A stretch of 12,771 nt of DNA from Mucilaginibacter sp. (GTDB lineage Bacteria; Bacteroidota; Bacteroidia; Sphingobacteriales; Sphingobacteriaceae), in contig JAFAKI010000303.1 in the NCBI GenBank assembly GCA_019235595.1, forward strand, positions 1 to 12,771. Reading direction: 5' to 3'. The notes beneath the pieces were generated by a model, which was not told the DNA's origin, ran no database searches, and saw only the letters and a program-made list of their open reading frames with translations. Below are positions 1 through 7,490 of the stretch, piece by piece (the stretch's first letter is position 1; every line of letters starts with the position of its first letter). The translations under genes were made by a program, and so were the position numbers.

Positions 1-39
1 AAAGCCTGTCTGCAAAAGCGGACAGGCTTTCTTTTTTTC
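1..39 (+). terminator. Rho-independent terminator of an upstream plus-strand gene
   Basis: Bases 1-13 pair with 18-30 to give a 13-bp stem (outer arm AAAGCCTGTC / GACAGGCTTT, one G-T wobble) closed by an AAAA tetraloop. A run of T residues follows at 31-39. This is a classical intrinsic terminator on the plus strand. The gene it ends lies to the left of the window and cannot be seen. Confidence 0.85.
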
Positions 40-129
40 TGAACCATCTGAAAGTCACCGCAAAGTAAAGACAGCGTCATCGTTTAATCAAATGATTAAC
101 TTTTGTAACAATACTCGTGAAATTGGGTG

Positions 130-137
130 TAGTTTTG
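130..137 (+). promoter_or_regulatory. Possible Bacteroidota -7 promoter box
   Basis: TAGTTTTG matches the Bacteroidota -7 consensus TAnnTTTG exactly. The nearest TTTG that could serve as a -33 element (102-105) is 24 bp upstream, longer than the usual spacing of about 19-21 bp. It could drive the small ORF at 191-292 and mscS. The motif is short, so chance is a fair alternative. Confidence 0.25.
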
Positions 138-190
138 CCAAAGATTGTTAAACAGCCGGTTTCAGGCACGACAATTGGACAAAACAGGTC

Positions 191-292
191 ATGAAAGAAA
201 TAAACGATAGGGCAAGACTGCTAAAAACACATCTGCTTGAGTGGGTGCTCATCAAGGGGCCCGAATTGTTTGTTGCCATCTACGGAAAATAA
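191..292 (+). CDS. Possible small protein (33 aa), unrecognised
   Basis: An ATG at 191 opens a 33-codon frame ending in TAA at 290-292, just 27 nt before the mscS start. The peptide begins MKEINDRARLLKTHLLEW and mixes charged and leucine residues as a soluble helix would; there is no membrane segment. A TAGTTTTG promoter-like box lies about 50 nt upstream. I do not recognise the sequence. It may be a chance ORF in the mscS leader, a decayed gene, or a real small protein co-transcribed with mscS. Conservation has not been tested. Confidence 0.2.
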   Translation: MKEINDRARLLKTHLLEWVLIKGPELFVAIYGK

Positions 293-301
293 TTTATTTC
301 T

Positions 302-309
302 TACCTTTG
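302..309 (+). promoter_or_regulatory. Candidate -7 box of mscS promoter
   Basis: TACCTTTG is an exact match to TAnnTTTG and ends 10 nt before the mscS ATG. If used, transcription would start at about 314-316 and leave a leader of only a few bases. No TTG stands at the usual distance upstream; the nearest (273-275) is 26 bp away. It is therefore a candidate only. Confidence 0.35.
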
Positions 310-319
310 GCTTCTCTCT

Positions 320-1123
320 ATGAAGCTCGACGAATTTTACCATCAATTTCACGTTTGGCTGGTTAGCAATGGCCAAAGCTACGTTTTCGGATTAATCATC
401 CTTTTTATTGGGTTCTGGGTTATTAAGCTAATTAAAACGCGTCTCAGAGCCAGGCTGGCCCGCCATGAAGTGGATTCGGCTTTGCGGCCATTTTTTGTCA
501 GCCTTACGATCACTTCCTTATATATTGTTCTGATATATGTGGTATTTAAAATTATCGGCTTTGAGTTGACTGTGCTCAGCACGGTTTTCGGTGCGTTAAC
601 TGTTGCAGCAGGTTTGGCACTTTCAGGCACTTTTCAAAACTTTGCCGGTGGAATATTAATACTGTTGCTAAAGCCATTTGAGCTTCATGATGATATTGTA
701 GCGCAGGGCCAGGAAGGTGTAGTTACTTCTATCCAGCTTTTTTATACCGTCGTATTGACCTATGACAACCGCACCGTGATCATACCCAATGGTAAGTTAT
801 TTAACGAGGTGATCGTCAACGTTAACCGAGAAGGCAAACGCCGTGTTGATTTCGAGCTGAAGCTCGGTTATGTTGTGGAAGTAGAACAGGTAAAAGGAAT
901 CATCAATGCGGCTATTAAAGATATGTCGGGCGTATTGAGTAAACCGGCGCCCGTTGTTGGCGTGATTGCATTGGAATTGGACGGTATACGCTTCACAGTG
1001 AGAGTTTGGGTAAATACCAAAGATTATCTGACCACCAAAATAAAACTGCAGGAAAAGATTATTAAAGATCTGCGAGAGGCGGATGTGAAGTTGCCTACGC
1101 ATCATTTGTTGCCGGGAACGTGA
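320..1123 (+). CDS. Small-conductance mechanosensitive channel, MscS family
   Basis: This is an inner-membrane channel that opens on membrane tension and releases solutes during hypo-osmotic shock. At 267 aa it is close to the minimal MscS size. Three hydrophobic helices are visible at about residues 21-38, 58-78 and 86-118. The third has the Gly/Ala-rich pore-helix pattern (GALTVAAGLALSGTFQNFAGG) expected of MscS TM3. The cytoplasmic beta domain follows, with the family signature VIIPNGKLFNEVIVN at about 153-167, and then a mixed alpha/beta tail to the end. The ATG at 320 is the only Met before residue 202, so the start is secure. The gene stands alone on the plus strand and converges on the DUF58 gene. 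A -7-like box lies immediately upstream. Family assignment is firm; which paralogue this is cannot be told. Confidence 0.93.
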   Translation: MKLDEFYHQFHVWLVSNGQSYVFGLIILFIGFWVIKLIKTRLRARLARHEVDSALRPFFVSLTITSLYIVLIYVVFKIIGFELTVLSTVFGALTVAAGLALSGTFQNFAGGILILLLKPFELHDDIVAQGQEGVVTSIQLFYTVVLTYDNRTVIIPNGKLFNEVIVNVNREGKRRVDFELKLGYVVEVEQVKGIINAAIKDMSGVLSKPAPVVGVIALELDGIRFTVRVWVNTKDYLTTKIKLQEKIIKDLREADVKLPTHHLLPGT

Positions 1124-1186
1124 TTGTGACCCTTGGCCATTTTTAAATCGCCCCTTTTTAAAAGCTGCTTTGTGTACGTTTTTAAC

Positions 1187-1376
1187 TTGCATAGTTTGAC
1201 CCGTAGGGTCTACCGCTTTGTAGAAATTAAAGGAGCGATAGTTTTTACCTCGTAGAGGTTACCCTTATCAACCATGCAAGCGTTGGATGTCGGTTAAGGA
1301 TTGCCCTTACAGGGCAAGATTATTTTTTTGTTTTTTCCTACAAAGCGATAGACCCTACGGGTCATCAACTCGCAAA
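1187..1376. repeat. Composite palindromic (REP-like) element 1 in convergent gap
   Basis: The outer arms 1197-1223 and 1338-1364 are inverted repeats with 26 of 27 positions complementary. Four short hairpins lie within the element, each with a three-base loop GTA or its complement TAC: GACCC-GTA-GGGTC (1198-1210), ACCTC-GTA-GAGGT (1247-1259), TTGCCCT-TAC-AGGGCAA (1301-1317) and GACCC-TAC-GGGTC (1351-1363). The first two are in one orientation and the last two in the other. The stems differ while the loop is kept, as in REP-type palindromes mobilised by RAYT transposases. No transposase gene and no clear target-site duplication are present. The element fills most of the gap between mscS and the DUF58 gene. 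Confidence 0.75.
1301..1336 (+). terminator. Hairpin plus T-tract, likely mscS terminator, within element 1
   Basis: TTGCCCT (1301-1307) pairs perfectly with AGGGCAA (1311-1317) around a TAC loop, followed by GATTATTTTTTTGTTTTTT. The polarity suits termination of plus-strand transcripts from mscS. The 178-nt distance from the mscS stop is long. I see no equivalent hairpin plus T-run for the opposing DUF58 operon. Confidence 0.5.
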
Positions 1377-1389
1377 GCACGTCTAAGAT

Positions 1390-2736
1390 TTAAATTCTCT
1401 GCTTCGCCTTCAATTCCAGATACTTGTTAATGGTATTAATGGTCAGGTCCTGGGGTTTGGTTAAAATGGATTGGATACCGTGTTTAGTTAGCTCTTTTAC
1501 GATGAGTTTTTTATCGTAAGCAAACTTTTCGGCGATGGTTTTGATGTAGATTTCCTCTACGTTATTTGCTTCTTTTTCGCTTAGTTTTTCCAGTTCTGTA
1601 TTTTCAAAGAATACTACGAGTAGCAGGTGGAATTTATTGATCCGTTTCAGGAAAGGAAGTTGCCGCTCCATCGACGACATGCTCTCGAAATTGGTAAAGA
1701 AAACAACCAGGCTGCGTTGTTTTAAAACGTTTCGGATAGTGCTGTACAGCACTTCCATATTGGTTTCCAGGTAGCGGGTTTTTTCTTTATACAGTACTTC
1801 GAGTATCCGATTGATCTGTACCGCGCGCCTATCTGAAGGCACTACCGAGCCCAGTTTTTCGGCTATAGTGATCAGCCCGGCTTTGTCTTCTTTCAGTAAT
1901 GCTACGTTAGATAATACCAAACTGGCGTTAATGGCATAATCCAGCAGACTCAAACCTTCGAAAGGCATTTTCATCGCCCGGGACTTATCGATCACACAAT
2001 ATACATGCTGCGATTTCTCGTCGGTGTATACATTGGTCATCAGGTCGCCGCGGCGGGCGGTTGCTTTCCAGTTGATGGTACGGTAATCATCGCCAGCTAC
2101 ATAGTTTTTTACCTGTTCAAATTCCAGACTATGGCCCAGCCGCCTGATCTTTTTTACACCAATCTCGGTCAAGCGGTTCGAGATCGCCATTAGCTCATAC
2201 TTGCGCATTTGCAGGAATGACGGATAAACAGGTAAGGTTTCTGCTTGGGCAATCGTGTATCTTCTTCTGATGAGGCCCAAGGGAGAACTCACATAAACCC
2301 TTATATCACCAAATTCATATTCCCCGCGCTTGGTTGGGCGCAGGAGATAATTGATCAGTTTATTCTGGAAAGGTTTCAGACTGGTTTTAAACCATAGGTC
2401 CCTTTTCTGGAATTGGAATGGTATTTCGTCAATAATTCCAACCGAAACATTGAACGGATAAGCGTTTTCAATATAAATACCCAGTTCGTTCTCGTCGCCG
2501 TTACTTAGCCGTTCAGGTGCATGCCGTCTGGCAAATACGCCCGTTGAAGTACGGTACAGCATCAACACATCGGCTAAAAAAAGCAGCACCAAAACCCAGA
2601 AAGCTAGTTCGGGGATTGAACCAAACCAGGGAAAAAAGAATGACAATACAAACAATACCACGCAAAGCCCAAGCCCTGTGAAAAGCCGGTTGGTTAAGAA
2701 AAGATCTTTATAAAACAGCCTGAAAAACTTTTTCAC
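1390..2736 (-). CDS. DUF58 domain (VWA-like) protein, MoxR partner
   Basis: This 448-aa protein is the last gene of the minus-strand operon. Two hydrophobic segments at about residues 20-38 and 43-60 anchor the N-terminus. The DUF58 core follows at about 200-290, with the hallmark HSLEFEQVKNYVAGDDYR / INWKATAR and then a VWA-like strand VYCVIDKSRAM at 246-255. DUF58 proteins commonly sit beside MoxR ATPases and are thought to be VWA-type partners of that chaperone, acting at the membrane. The metal-site motif DxSxS reads D250-K-S252-R-A254 here, so its last serine is alanine. The start is GTG at 2736, five nt after the MoxR stop; there is no Met before residue 59, and GTG fits the tight junction. 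The family call is firm and the cellular role unknown. Confidence 0.9.
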   Translation of the reverse strand: MKKFFRLFYKDLFLTNRLFTGLGLCVVLFVLSFFFPWFGSIPELAFWVLVLLFLADVLMLYRTSTGVFARRHAPERLSNGDENELGIYIENAYPFNVSVGIIDEIPFQFQKRDLWFKTSLKPFQNKLINYLLRPTKRGEYEFGDIRVYVSSPLGLIRRRYTIAQAETLPVYPSFLQMRKYELMAISNRLTEIGVKKIRRLGHSLEFEQVKNYVAGDDYRTINWKATARRGDLMTNVYTDEKSQHVYCVIDKSRAMKMPFEGLSLLDYAINASLVLSNVALLKEDKAGLITIAEKLGSVVPSDRRAVQINRILEVLYKEKTRYLETNMEVLYSTIRNVLKQRSLVVFFTNFESMSSMERQLPFLKRINKFHLLLVVFFENTELEKLSEKEANNVEEIYIKTIAEKFAYDKKLIVKELTKHGIQSILTKPQDLTINTINKYLELKAKQRI

Positions 2737-2741
2737 TTTTC

Positions 2742-3719
2742 TTAGCGCGGAACTTCAATTTTCTGAATAATCTGTTTAATAATATCATCCGGACTAACGC
2801 CTTCCATTTCCTTGTCAGGTGTCAGCATAATACGGTGCCTTAATACGGCAGGGGCTACCCAAACAACATCGTCAGGCGTCACAAAATCACGCCCTTTGAT
2901 GGCTGCTAATGCTTTCGCTGCATTTACTACAGCTAATGAAGCCCTCGGCGAGCCACCTAAATAAAGCGATTTATTATTGCGTGTTTCATGAATCACTTTA
3001 GCTACAAACTCCAATATCTTAGGTTCTACATGAAAGCCTCTTACCTGGTTGCGAAGCGATATAATATCCTCTTTTGATAGGATCGGCTTCACTTCGGCTA
3101 ACTGGTCATTGGTTTTATGCTGATGTTGCTGGGTAACGATCCGTATTTCTTCTTCCAGCGAAGGATATTTGATCTCGATCTTAAACAGGAAACGGTCAAG
3201 CTGCGCTTCCGGCAGGCGGTAAGTGCCCTCCTGTTCAACCGGGTTTTGAGTAGCCAGTACGATAAAAGGTTCCTGCATTTTATAATTATGCCCGTCAATA
3301 GTTACCTGGCGCTCTTCCATCACCTCAAACAAAGCTGATTGGGTTTTTGCCGGTGCGCGGTTGATTTCGTCGATCAGGATAATATTTCCGAATATCGGGC
3401 CTTGTTTAAACTCGAAATCGATTGTTTTTGGATTGAACACCGATGTGCCCAGTACATCCGACGGCATCAGGTCGGGGGTGAATTGTATGCGCGAATATTG
3501 TGCGTCGATGGCCTTTGCAATCAGCTTAGCCGTTAGCGTTTTCGCCACGCCGGGAACGCCTTCTATCAAAACGTGCCCGTCTGCCAGTATGCCGGCTATC
3601 AGCAGGTCGATACTGTCTTGCTGACCAACGATGATAGTACCAAGTGTAGCTTTTATCTGGTTTACCGCGGCATTTAGTTTGCCCAGGTCGGTCCGCTGTT
3701 CAAAAATTCCTTCTTCCAT
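2742..3719 (-). CDS. MoxR-family AAA+ ATPase
   Basis: MoxR ATPases are AAA+ chaperone-like proteins that remodel or activate client complexes, usually with VWA-domain partners. The 325-aa length is typical. Visible motifs are Walker A GVPGVAKT (54-61), Walker B IILIDE (113-118), sensor 1 asparagine N159 in VLATQNPVEQEGTYRLPEAQ, LDRF (174-177), and sensor 2 GGSPRAS with R259. All ATPase residues appear intact, so it should be active. The ATG at 3719 comes two nt after the DUF4350 stop, and the DUF58 gene follows five nt after its own stop. That spacing suggests translation in one transcript. The protein is cytoplasmic, and its clients are probably encoded by the neighbouring membrane-protein genes. 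Confidence 0.96.
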   Translation of the reverse strand: MEEGIFEQRTDLGKLNAAVNQIKATLGTIIVGQQDSIDLLIAGILADGHVLIEGVPGVAKTLTAKLIAKAIDAQYSRIQFTPDLMPSDVLGTSVFNPKTIDFEFKQGPIFGNIILIDEINRAPAKTQSALFEVMEERQVTIDGHNYKMQEPFIVLATQNPVEQEGTYRLPEAQLDRFLFKIEIKYPSLEEEIRIVTQQHQHKTNDQLAEVKPILSKEDIISLRNQVRGFHVEPKILEFVAKVIHETRNNKSLYLGGSPRASLAVVNAAKALAAIKGRDFVTPDDVVWVAPAVLRHRIMLTPDKEMEGVSPDDIIKQIIQKIEVPR

Positions 3720-3721
3720 GT

Positions 3722-4894
3722 CTATCTGGATTTTTTATAAAATTGTTCGATCAATTGGTTTAGTCTGATTAATTCGTGATCACCCACTTCGTGCTGTACG
3801 AGTATGTATTTGATGTGGCTGATCAACTCTTGTGCAAATGAAAGTTCAACGCCTGTTTTTTGCGACAATCGCTCTATAAATTCTGCATCAAGCGGGTTGG
3901 TTTTTAAATAATATTCTGTCCGCAGATGCTCATAGAAGAAAACGATTATCTTTTGGGCGATATTCATATTGTTACGCTGTTCGTAGTATACCTGTCCCAC
4001 CACATTGGCAAATTCAACCGTCGAATTCTTAAGCGGCTCGATGATCGGGATAATGCGCTGGCGGCGTTTCATTTCATACAGAACGAATATTATCATTCCG
4101 AAAAGGCACAGATAATAGGCCCATCTCAAAGCAGGATTATTAAAAAATACCCTCAGTGGCGAAGTATCTTCAGGTATATCCCCATTCTGATATTCATCCC
4201 AATAAATGGCATTACTTTTTGGAAGGTAGGACAACACTTTTGCCGCATAATCATCGCCGCGATTACTTAGTAGCGCATAATTGCTAAATATTAGGGGGTT
4301 GGCACATAAATACAAAGTACCCTTTCCGTATTTAAAGGCTAAAAGCGTAGCATGCCCGTTTTCGTTTTTACCAAGCACTACTGCACGAGTGGTATCAAAG
4401 CTGACAAAATATTCACCGGTAATATCTTTGTCGAATTCGTAGCTATGATGCTCCTTTAGGTTTTCATTGGTGAAGTTGAGATTTTGCTCCTTCTTTTTAA
4501 GCTCGACGCCTGCCGAGAGGTCAAGTGTGTCGGTAAATTTCCCCTGCCAGCTCAACGCCGAGATCAATACTGAATTGCCCTTCTCAATATAAGCAACCAT
4601 TTCCTTGAAGTCATACTTGCTTATGTTGACCGACTTTGATACGATCAGGTAATTGCTGTTGGTATTATCTGACTTATGAAAAAGATCGTACAAATTCTGG
4701 TTGGTGTTCGTTACAGTTGCACCCGGGAAAAAATGCGACAGCTCATTATGCAAGATATAGGTACCATAGGGTATTTTGTCGTGGTAATTCAAAGTAGCTT
4801 GCCAGTTAATAGGCGATGGCTTGTTGAACTGCGCCACCAGGTAGATCATCAGCAGGATAGTCGCTATCGATATGTATATCTTAAAATCCCTCAT
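3722..4894 (-). CDS. DUF4350 domain membrane protein
   Basis: This 390-aa protein resembles DUF4350 proteins found next to MoxR genes. A membrane anchor covers about residues 7-22, followed by an extracytoplasmic domain of about 230 residues that includes NSVLISALSWQGKF and GKGTLYLCANPLIFSNYALL. The latter resembles the GATase1-like fold noted for this family. A second membrane helix is at about 258-274, followed directly by the basic stop-transfer KRRQR and a cytoplasmic tail of about 110 residues that could contact MoxR. The ATG at 4894 overlaps the preceding TGA as ATGA, a standard coupling arrangement. No catalytic residues can be assigned. The family call is good; the function is not established. 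Confidence 0.82.
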   Translation of the reverse strand: MRDFKIYISIATILLMIYLVAQFNKPSPINWQATLNYHDKIPYGTYILHNELSHFFPGATVTNTNQNLYDLFHKSDNTNSNYLIVSKSVNISKYDFKEMVAYIEKGNSVLISALSWQGKFTDTLDLSAGVELKKKEQNLNFTNENLKEHHSYEFDKDITGEYFVSFDTTRAVVLGKNENGHATLLAFKYGKGTLYLCANPLIFSNYALLSNRGDDYAAKVLSYLPKSNAIYWDEYQNGDIPEDTSPLRVFFNNPALRWAYYLCLFGMIIFVLYEMKRRQRIIPIIEPLKNSTVEFANVVGQVYYEQRNNMNIAQKIIVFFYEHLRTEYYLKTNPLDAEFIERLSQKTGVELSFAQELISHIKYILVQHEVGDHELIRLNQLIEQFYKKSR

Positions 4895-5652
4895 GCCACC
4901 TGCTTGTTAAAATCCTTGAAAGACGAATCTATTGTTTTAAATGCCTGCTGATCAATCAGCAATTCACCATACCAAACGTATTCAAACTGTAAGGTCAGCA
5001 TCCTGAAAGCTTCCTGTTGCTGCTGGTTTTTAAGTTCACTGATATAGACGCCATTGGTCTTATCTATTTGCCAGTCTATCAACCCGGCATCGGTTAAATG
5101 TTTCAGGCATTTTAGATACAGTAACCGAACCGCAAAGCGATAGTTGCCTTTTGCAATGGCGCCTTCTATCTCGCCATCAAAATTGATGGTATTGATGTCT
5201 TCAAAAAATTCGGAATAAGGTATCGGGGCGCCGGTGGCCTTTTTTCTGAATATTCCCAGTATGTTGATACCCTGTGCTTTGAATATGAAAAATATCAATG
5301 CACCCACCCCAAGTGCAAGCAGGAGTATCTTGAATATCCGCCAAAAAATATCCCAGAAAGTAGGTAAGCCTTTTGCAGGCTTTGAACTGAACAGGCTGTC
5401 CAGCCAGTGCCAGAACCAGCGCCAGAAGCGTGTCCACCCTGAGATATCAGCAGTAGCTTCTTTGTATTGAAACTCCGGTTTTTTGCGATAGGTATTTAGG
5501 ACCGACTGATCGAAATGCCGAACATCCACAGCAGAAGCACTGTCGACCTTTAATACAGCTTTTTCATGCTTTGCCGCGTGCGCTTTTTTTTCAGCGCCGA
5601 AGCCAGCATTTATGCCCAGGATAAATAATATCAGGTATAAATAAAACCGCAT
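4891..5652 (-). CDS. DUF4129 domain membrane protein
   Basis: This 253-aa protein starts with a likely signal peptide (MRFYLYLILFILGINAGFGA, cleavage probably after residue 20). A short extracytoplasmic stretch follows, then a very tryptophan-rich segment with W73, W77, W79, W81, W83, W100 and W104. A membrane helix at about 107-124 comes next. The C-terminal cytoplasmic part (about 160-250) matches DUF4129, with AVRLLYLKCLKHLTDAGLI and EYVWYGE as recognisable elements. In this family the helical tail resembles a protein-interaction module; here it would face MoxR. The ATG at 5652 is one nt after the preceding stop, and the stop overlaps the DUF4350 start. The role is inferred from context only. 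Confidence 0.8.
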   Translation of the reverse strand: MRFYLYLILFILGINAGFGAEKKAHAAKHEKAVLKVDSASAVDVRHFDQSVLNTYRKKPEFQYKEATADISGWTRFWRWFWHWLDSLFSSKPAKGLPTFWDIFWRIFKILLLALGVGALIFFIFKAQGINILGIFRKKATGAPIPYSEFFEDINTINFDGEIEGAIAKGNYRFAVRLLYLKCLKHLTDAGLIDWQIDKTNGVYISELKNQQQQEAFRMLTLQFEYVWYGELLIDQQAFKTIDSSFKDFNKQVA

Positions 5653-5653
5653 T

Positions 5654-6544
5654 TTAGTACTCTTCCTGCGTGGTGTCTGTATGGCTTTGTCCGGCTCCGA
5701 ATTGGTTGATGCGTTCCATCAGGCCTGTGCCTTCTTTGCTCTCGGTAAGATTGAAGTAGCATAAACAGGTAGCTACTACCGACAGTATCTGGAAAACATA
5801 AGAAAACTGCTTCAAAATGGTAGTGACGATTACCCCGGTAACAGATGTAGAGGTGCCCCTGGTAATGTGCAGAAAAATATTTCCTGCAGTAAATATGGCC
5901 GATGGTAGCACCAAAATAGCACTTACAGCAGAAAGAATAATGGATACTACGACCATCACGCCAAATGTTAACCACCAGTTGTCCTTTATCAATTTAAAGC
6001 TTTGATTGAAAGCATAATTAAAACTGGCATTTTCAATCACAATGATAGGGAACACCAAAGCCATTATCGGATACAGGTATACTCCCGGAATTAAACAAAA
6101 GAAGCAACCCAGTATGACTAATATGGTAACCACAAAAGCGCTGCCCGCTACTCTGAAAAAGTAGAATTTAAAATATCCCCACATTTCTTCAGTATCGGGT
6201 ACCTGGTTGCCTTTTTGCCTGTATAATGCCATGAAGGACAATGTCATGAGCGTAATTGACAGGTATTCAAGCAGCAGGAAAAATAGATTCAGAAAGTAAG
6301 CGGTGGTAAAAACAGAAAAGGGACTTGTTGGAGCATCAAAACTATTGGAATTAAAGTTGTTGATCCTGTTTAATGTTTGAATTTGGGTAATGATTTCTGA
6401 CGCGCCTGAAGCGAGTAAAAAGAAGCCGCAAAAAATGAAAAAATATTTTAGCAGCGGCTTGAAATTTTGCTTGACAAAGCCAAATGTATCACTGATAATT
6501 TCCCCGAAGTCGCGGGGCTTCGCAAGTTCAACCTTCGAATCCAT
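5654..6544 (-). CDS. Polytopic membrane protein, YciC/GPDPase-membrane-domain-like
   Basis: This 296-aa protein has about six hydrophobic segments (roughly residues 31-50, 82-105, 133-157, 157-173, 191-215 and 240-264), with short soluble ends. The stretch FCLIPGVYLYPIMALVFP, followed by ENASFNYAFNQSFKLIKDNW, resembles the repeated pattern in YciC/UPF0259 and glycerophosphodiester phosphodiesterase membrane domains. I see no catalytic domain. The ATG at 6544 lies inside the end of the SpoIIM-family gene, giving a 17-bp overlap. There is no alternative Met for about 100 residues, so the overlap is probably real and implies tight coupling. Function unknown; it likely belongs to the same membrane assembly as its neighbours. 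Confidence 0.75.
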   Translation of the reverse strand: MDSKVELAKPRDFGEIISDTFGFVKQNFKPLLKYFFIFCGFFLLASGASEIITQIQTLNRINNFNSNSFDAPTSPFSVFTTAYFLNLFFLLLEYLSITLMTLSFMALYRQKGNQVPDTEEMWGYFKFYFFRVAGSAFVVTILVILGCFFCLIPGVYLYPIMALVFPIIVIENASFNYAFNQSFKLIKDNWWLTFGVMVVVSIILSAVSAILVLPSAIFTAGNIFLHITRGTSTSVTGVIVTTILKQFSYVFQILSVVATCLCYFNLTESKEGTGLMERINQFGAGQSHTDTTQEEY

Positions 6545-7490
6545 GTGAGTTTAGGTTTTTATATAGTTTGTTAGGGTAAATAATTACATACCAGATCATG
6601 AAACAAAATGACGACGCCAATATAGTAATACTAAGCCATACCGGCATTTCGGTATGACGCGTCACAAAGCTTTCAAAAAAATCAGCGATAATAAATAGGG
6701 GCACCAGGCCCAGCACTATTTTAATACCGTCTTTCGCTCCCTTTTTTATTGAAGCTAAACGGGTATAAGTTTTCGGAAACAAAAAGCTATTACCCAAAAC
6801 CAGGCCCGCCGCGCCGGCGATAATAAGCGACGATATTTCTATGGTACCATGTATCCAGATAACAAGGATAGACTGTGCGCCCAGACCTTTGCTAAAGAAA
6901 TAGTATTCGAAAGAGCCTAACATCAGCCCGTTTTGAAGCATGAAGTATACTGAACCCACAGAAAATAGGAGTCCGCTTACAAACATCACAAAGGACACGA
7001 AAATATTGTTCGTCCCGATGTAGAAGAACATCAGGAATTCGTTATGGTCTTTGTATACACCGAAGGGGTCGCCTTTGGCAATGTTTTCATTAGTCATATC
7101 CACATATTCCGGGCCCAGGATCAGCCTTAAAAAATTAGGGTCGTACTTGGCCGACAGGATACCCATCAGGCAAAAGATCACGAAGAAAATAAAGGAATAG
7201 AGTAATTGCCTTTGATAAGTTTTGAATAGCAGCGGCAGCTCATATTTCCAGTAAGTGATAAACCGGTTGCTTTTTTCGGATTTGTTTTTGTAGATGGATT
7301 GGTGCAGTTGAGAGGCTAAACCGTTTAAATAAGTGGTAGTTTTTGACTTGGGGTAAAACGTTTTGGCATAGGCCAGGTCGTCCGTTATCTTAATAAAACG
7401 TTCGGCAATTTCATCGGGGTCGGTAGTGGCCGATTGCTCAAACTGGCTCCACTTCTCGGCATTCTGTTTTACGAATAAAGGCTCACGCAT
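6528..7490 (-). CDS. SpoIIM-family (stage II sporulation protein M-like) membrane protein
   Basis: The call rests on the DUF95/SpoIIM pattern in a 320-aa protein. A soluble N-terminal part of about 90 residues precedes hydrophobic segments at about 96-113, 164-184, 215-233, 255-272 and 284-304. The key signature is WIHGTIEISSLIIAGAAGLV (212-231); NNIFVSF at 161 also fits the family. In Firmicutes SpoIIM belongs to the peptidoglycan-degrading DMP engulfment complex. This organism would not sporulate, so the name shows ancestry and not role. I chose the ATG at 7490 because related proteins typically begin MRExxFVKxNxEKW. An in-frame ATG at 7544 would add 18 residues and leave only 35 bp before the divergent RDD gene. 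This is the first gene of the minus-strand operon. Confidence 0.85.
   Translation of the reverse strand: MREPLFVKQNAEKWSQFEQSATTDPDEIAERFIKITDDLAYAKTFYPKSKTTTYLNGLASQLHQSIYKNKSEKSNRFITYWKYELPLLFKTYQRQLLYSFIFFVIFCLMGILSAKYDPNFLRLILGPEYVDMTNENIAKGDPFGVYKDHNEFLMFFYIGTNNIFVSFVMFVSGLLFSVGSVYFMLQNGLMLGSFEYYFFSKGLGAQSILVIWIHGTIEISSLIIAGAAGLVLGNSFLFPKTYTRLASIKKGAKDGIKIVLGLVPLFIIADFFESFVTRHTEMPVWLSITILASSFCFMIWYVIIYPNKLYKNLNSHGFEG

Noticed and set aside
797..1192. Minus-strand open frame of 131 codons over the end of mscS
   Set aside because: It is antisense to well-conserved mscS sequence and its product has no recognisable pattern.
1187..1376. CRISPR-like array or attenuator
   Set aside because: Repeats are inverted and differ in sequence, with no regular direct repeats and spacers. 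A palindromic REP-like element explains the structure better.
5631..5975. Minus-strand frame of 114 codons overlapping the polytopic membrane protein
   Set aside because: It is a shifted frame of a real gene, rich in Cys, His and Tyr, with no family resemblance.
6528..7490. Evidence for sporulation
   Set aside because: SpoIIM-family membrane proteins occur widely in non-sporulating bacteria, and no other sporulation gene is present.
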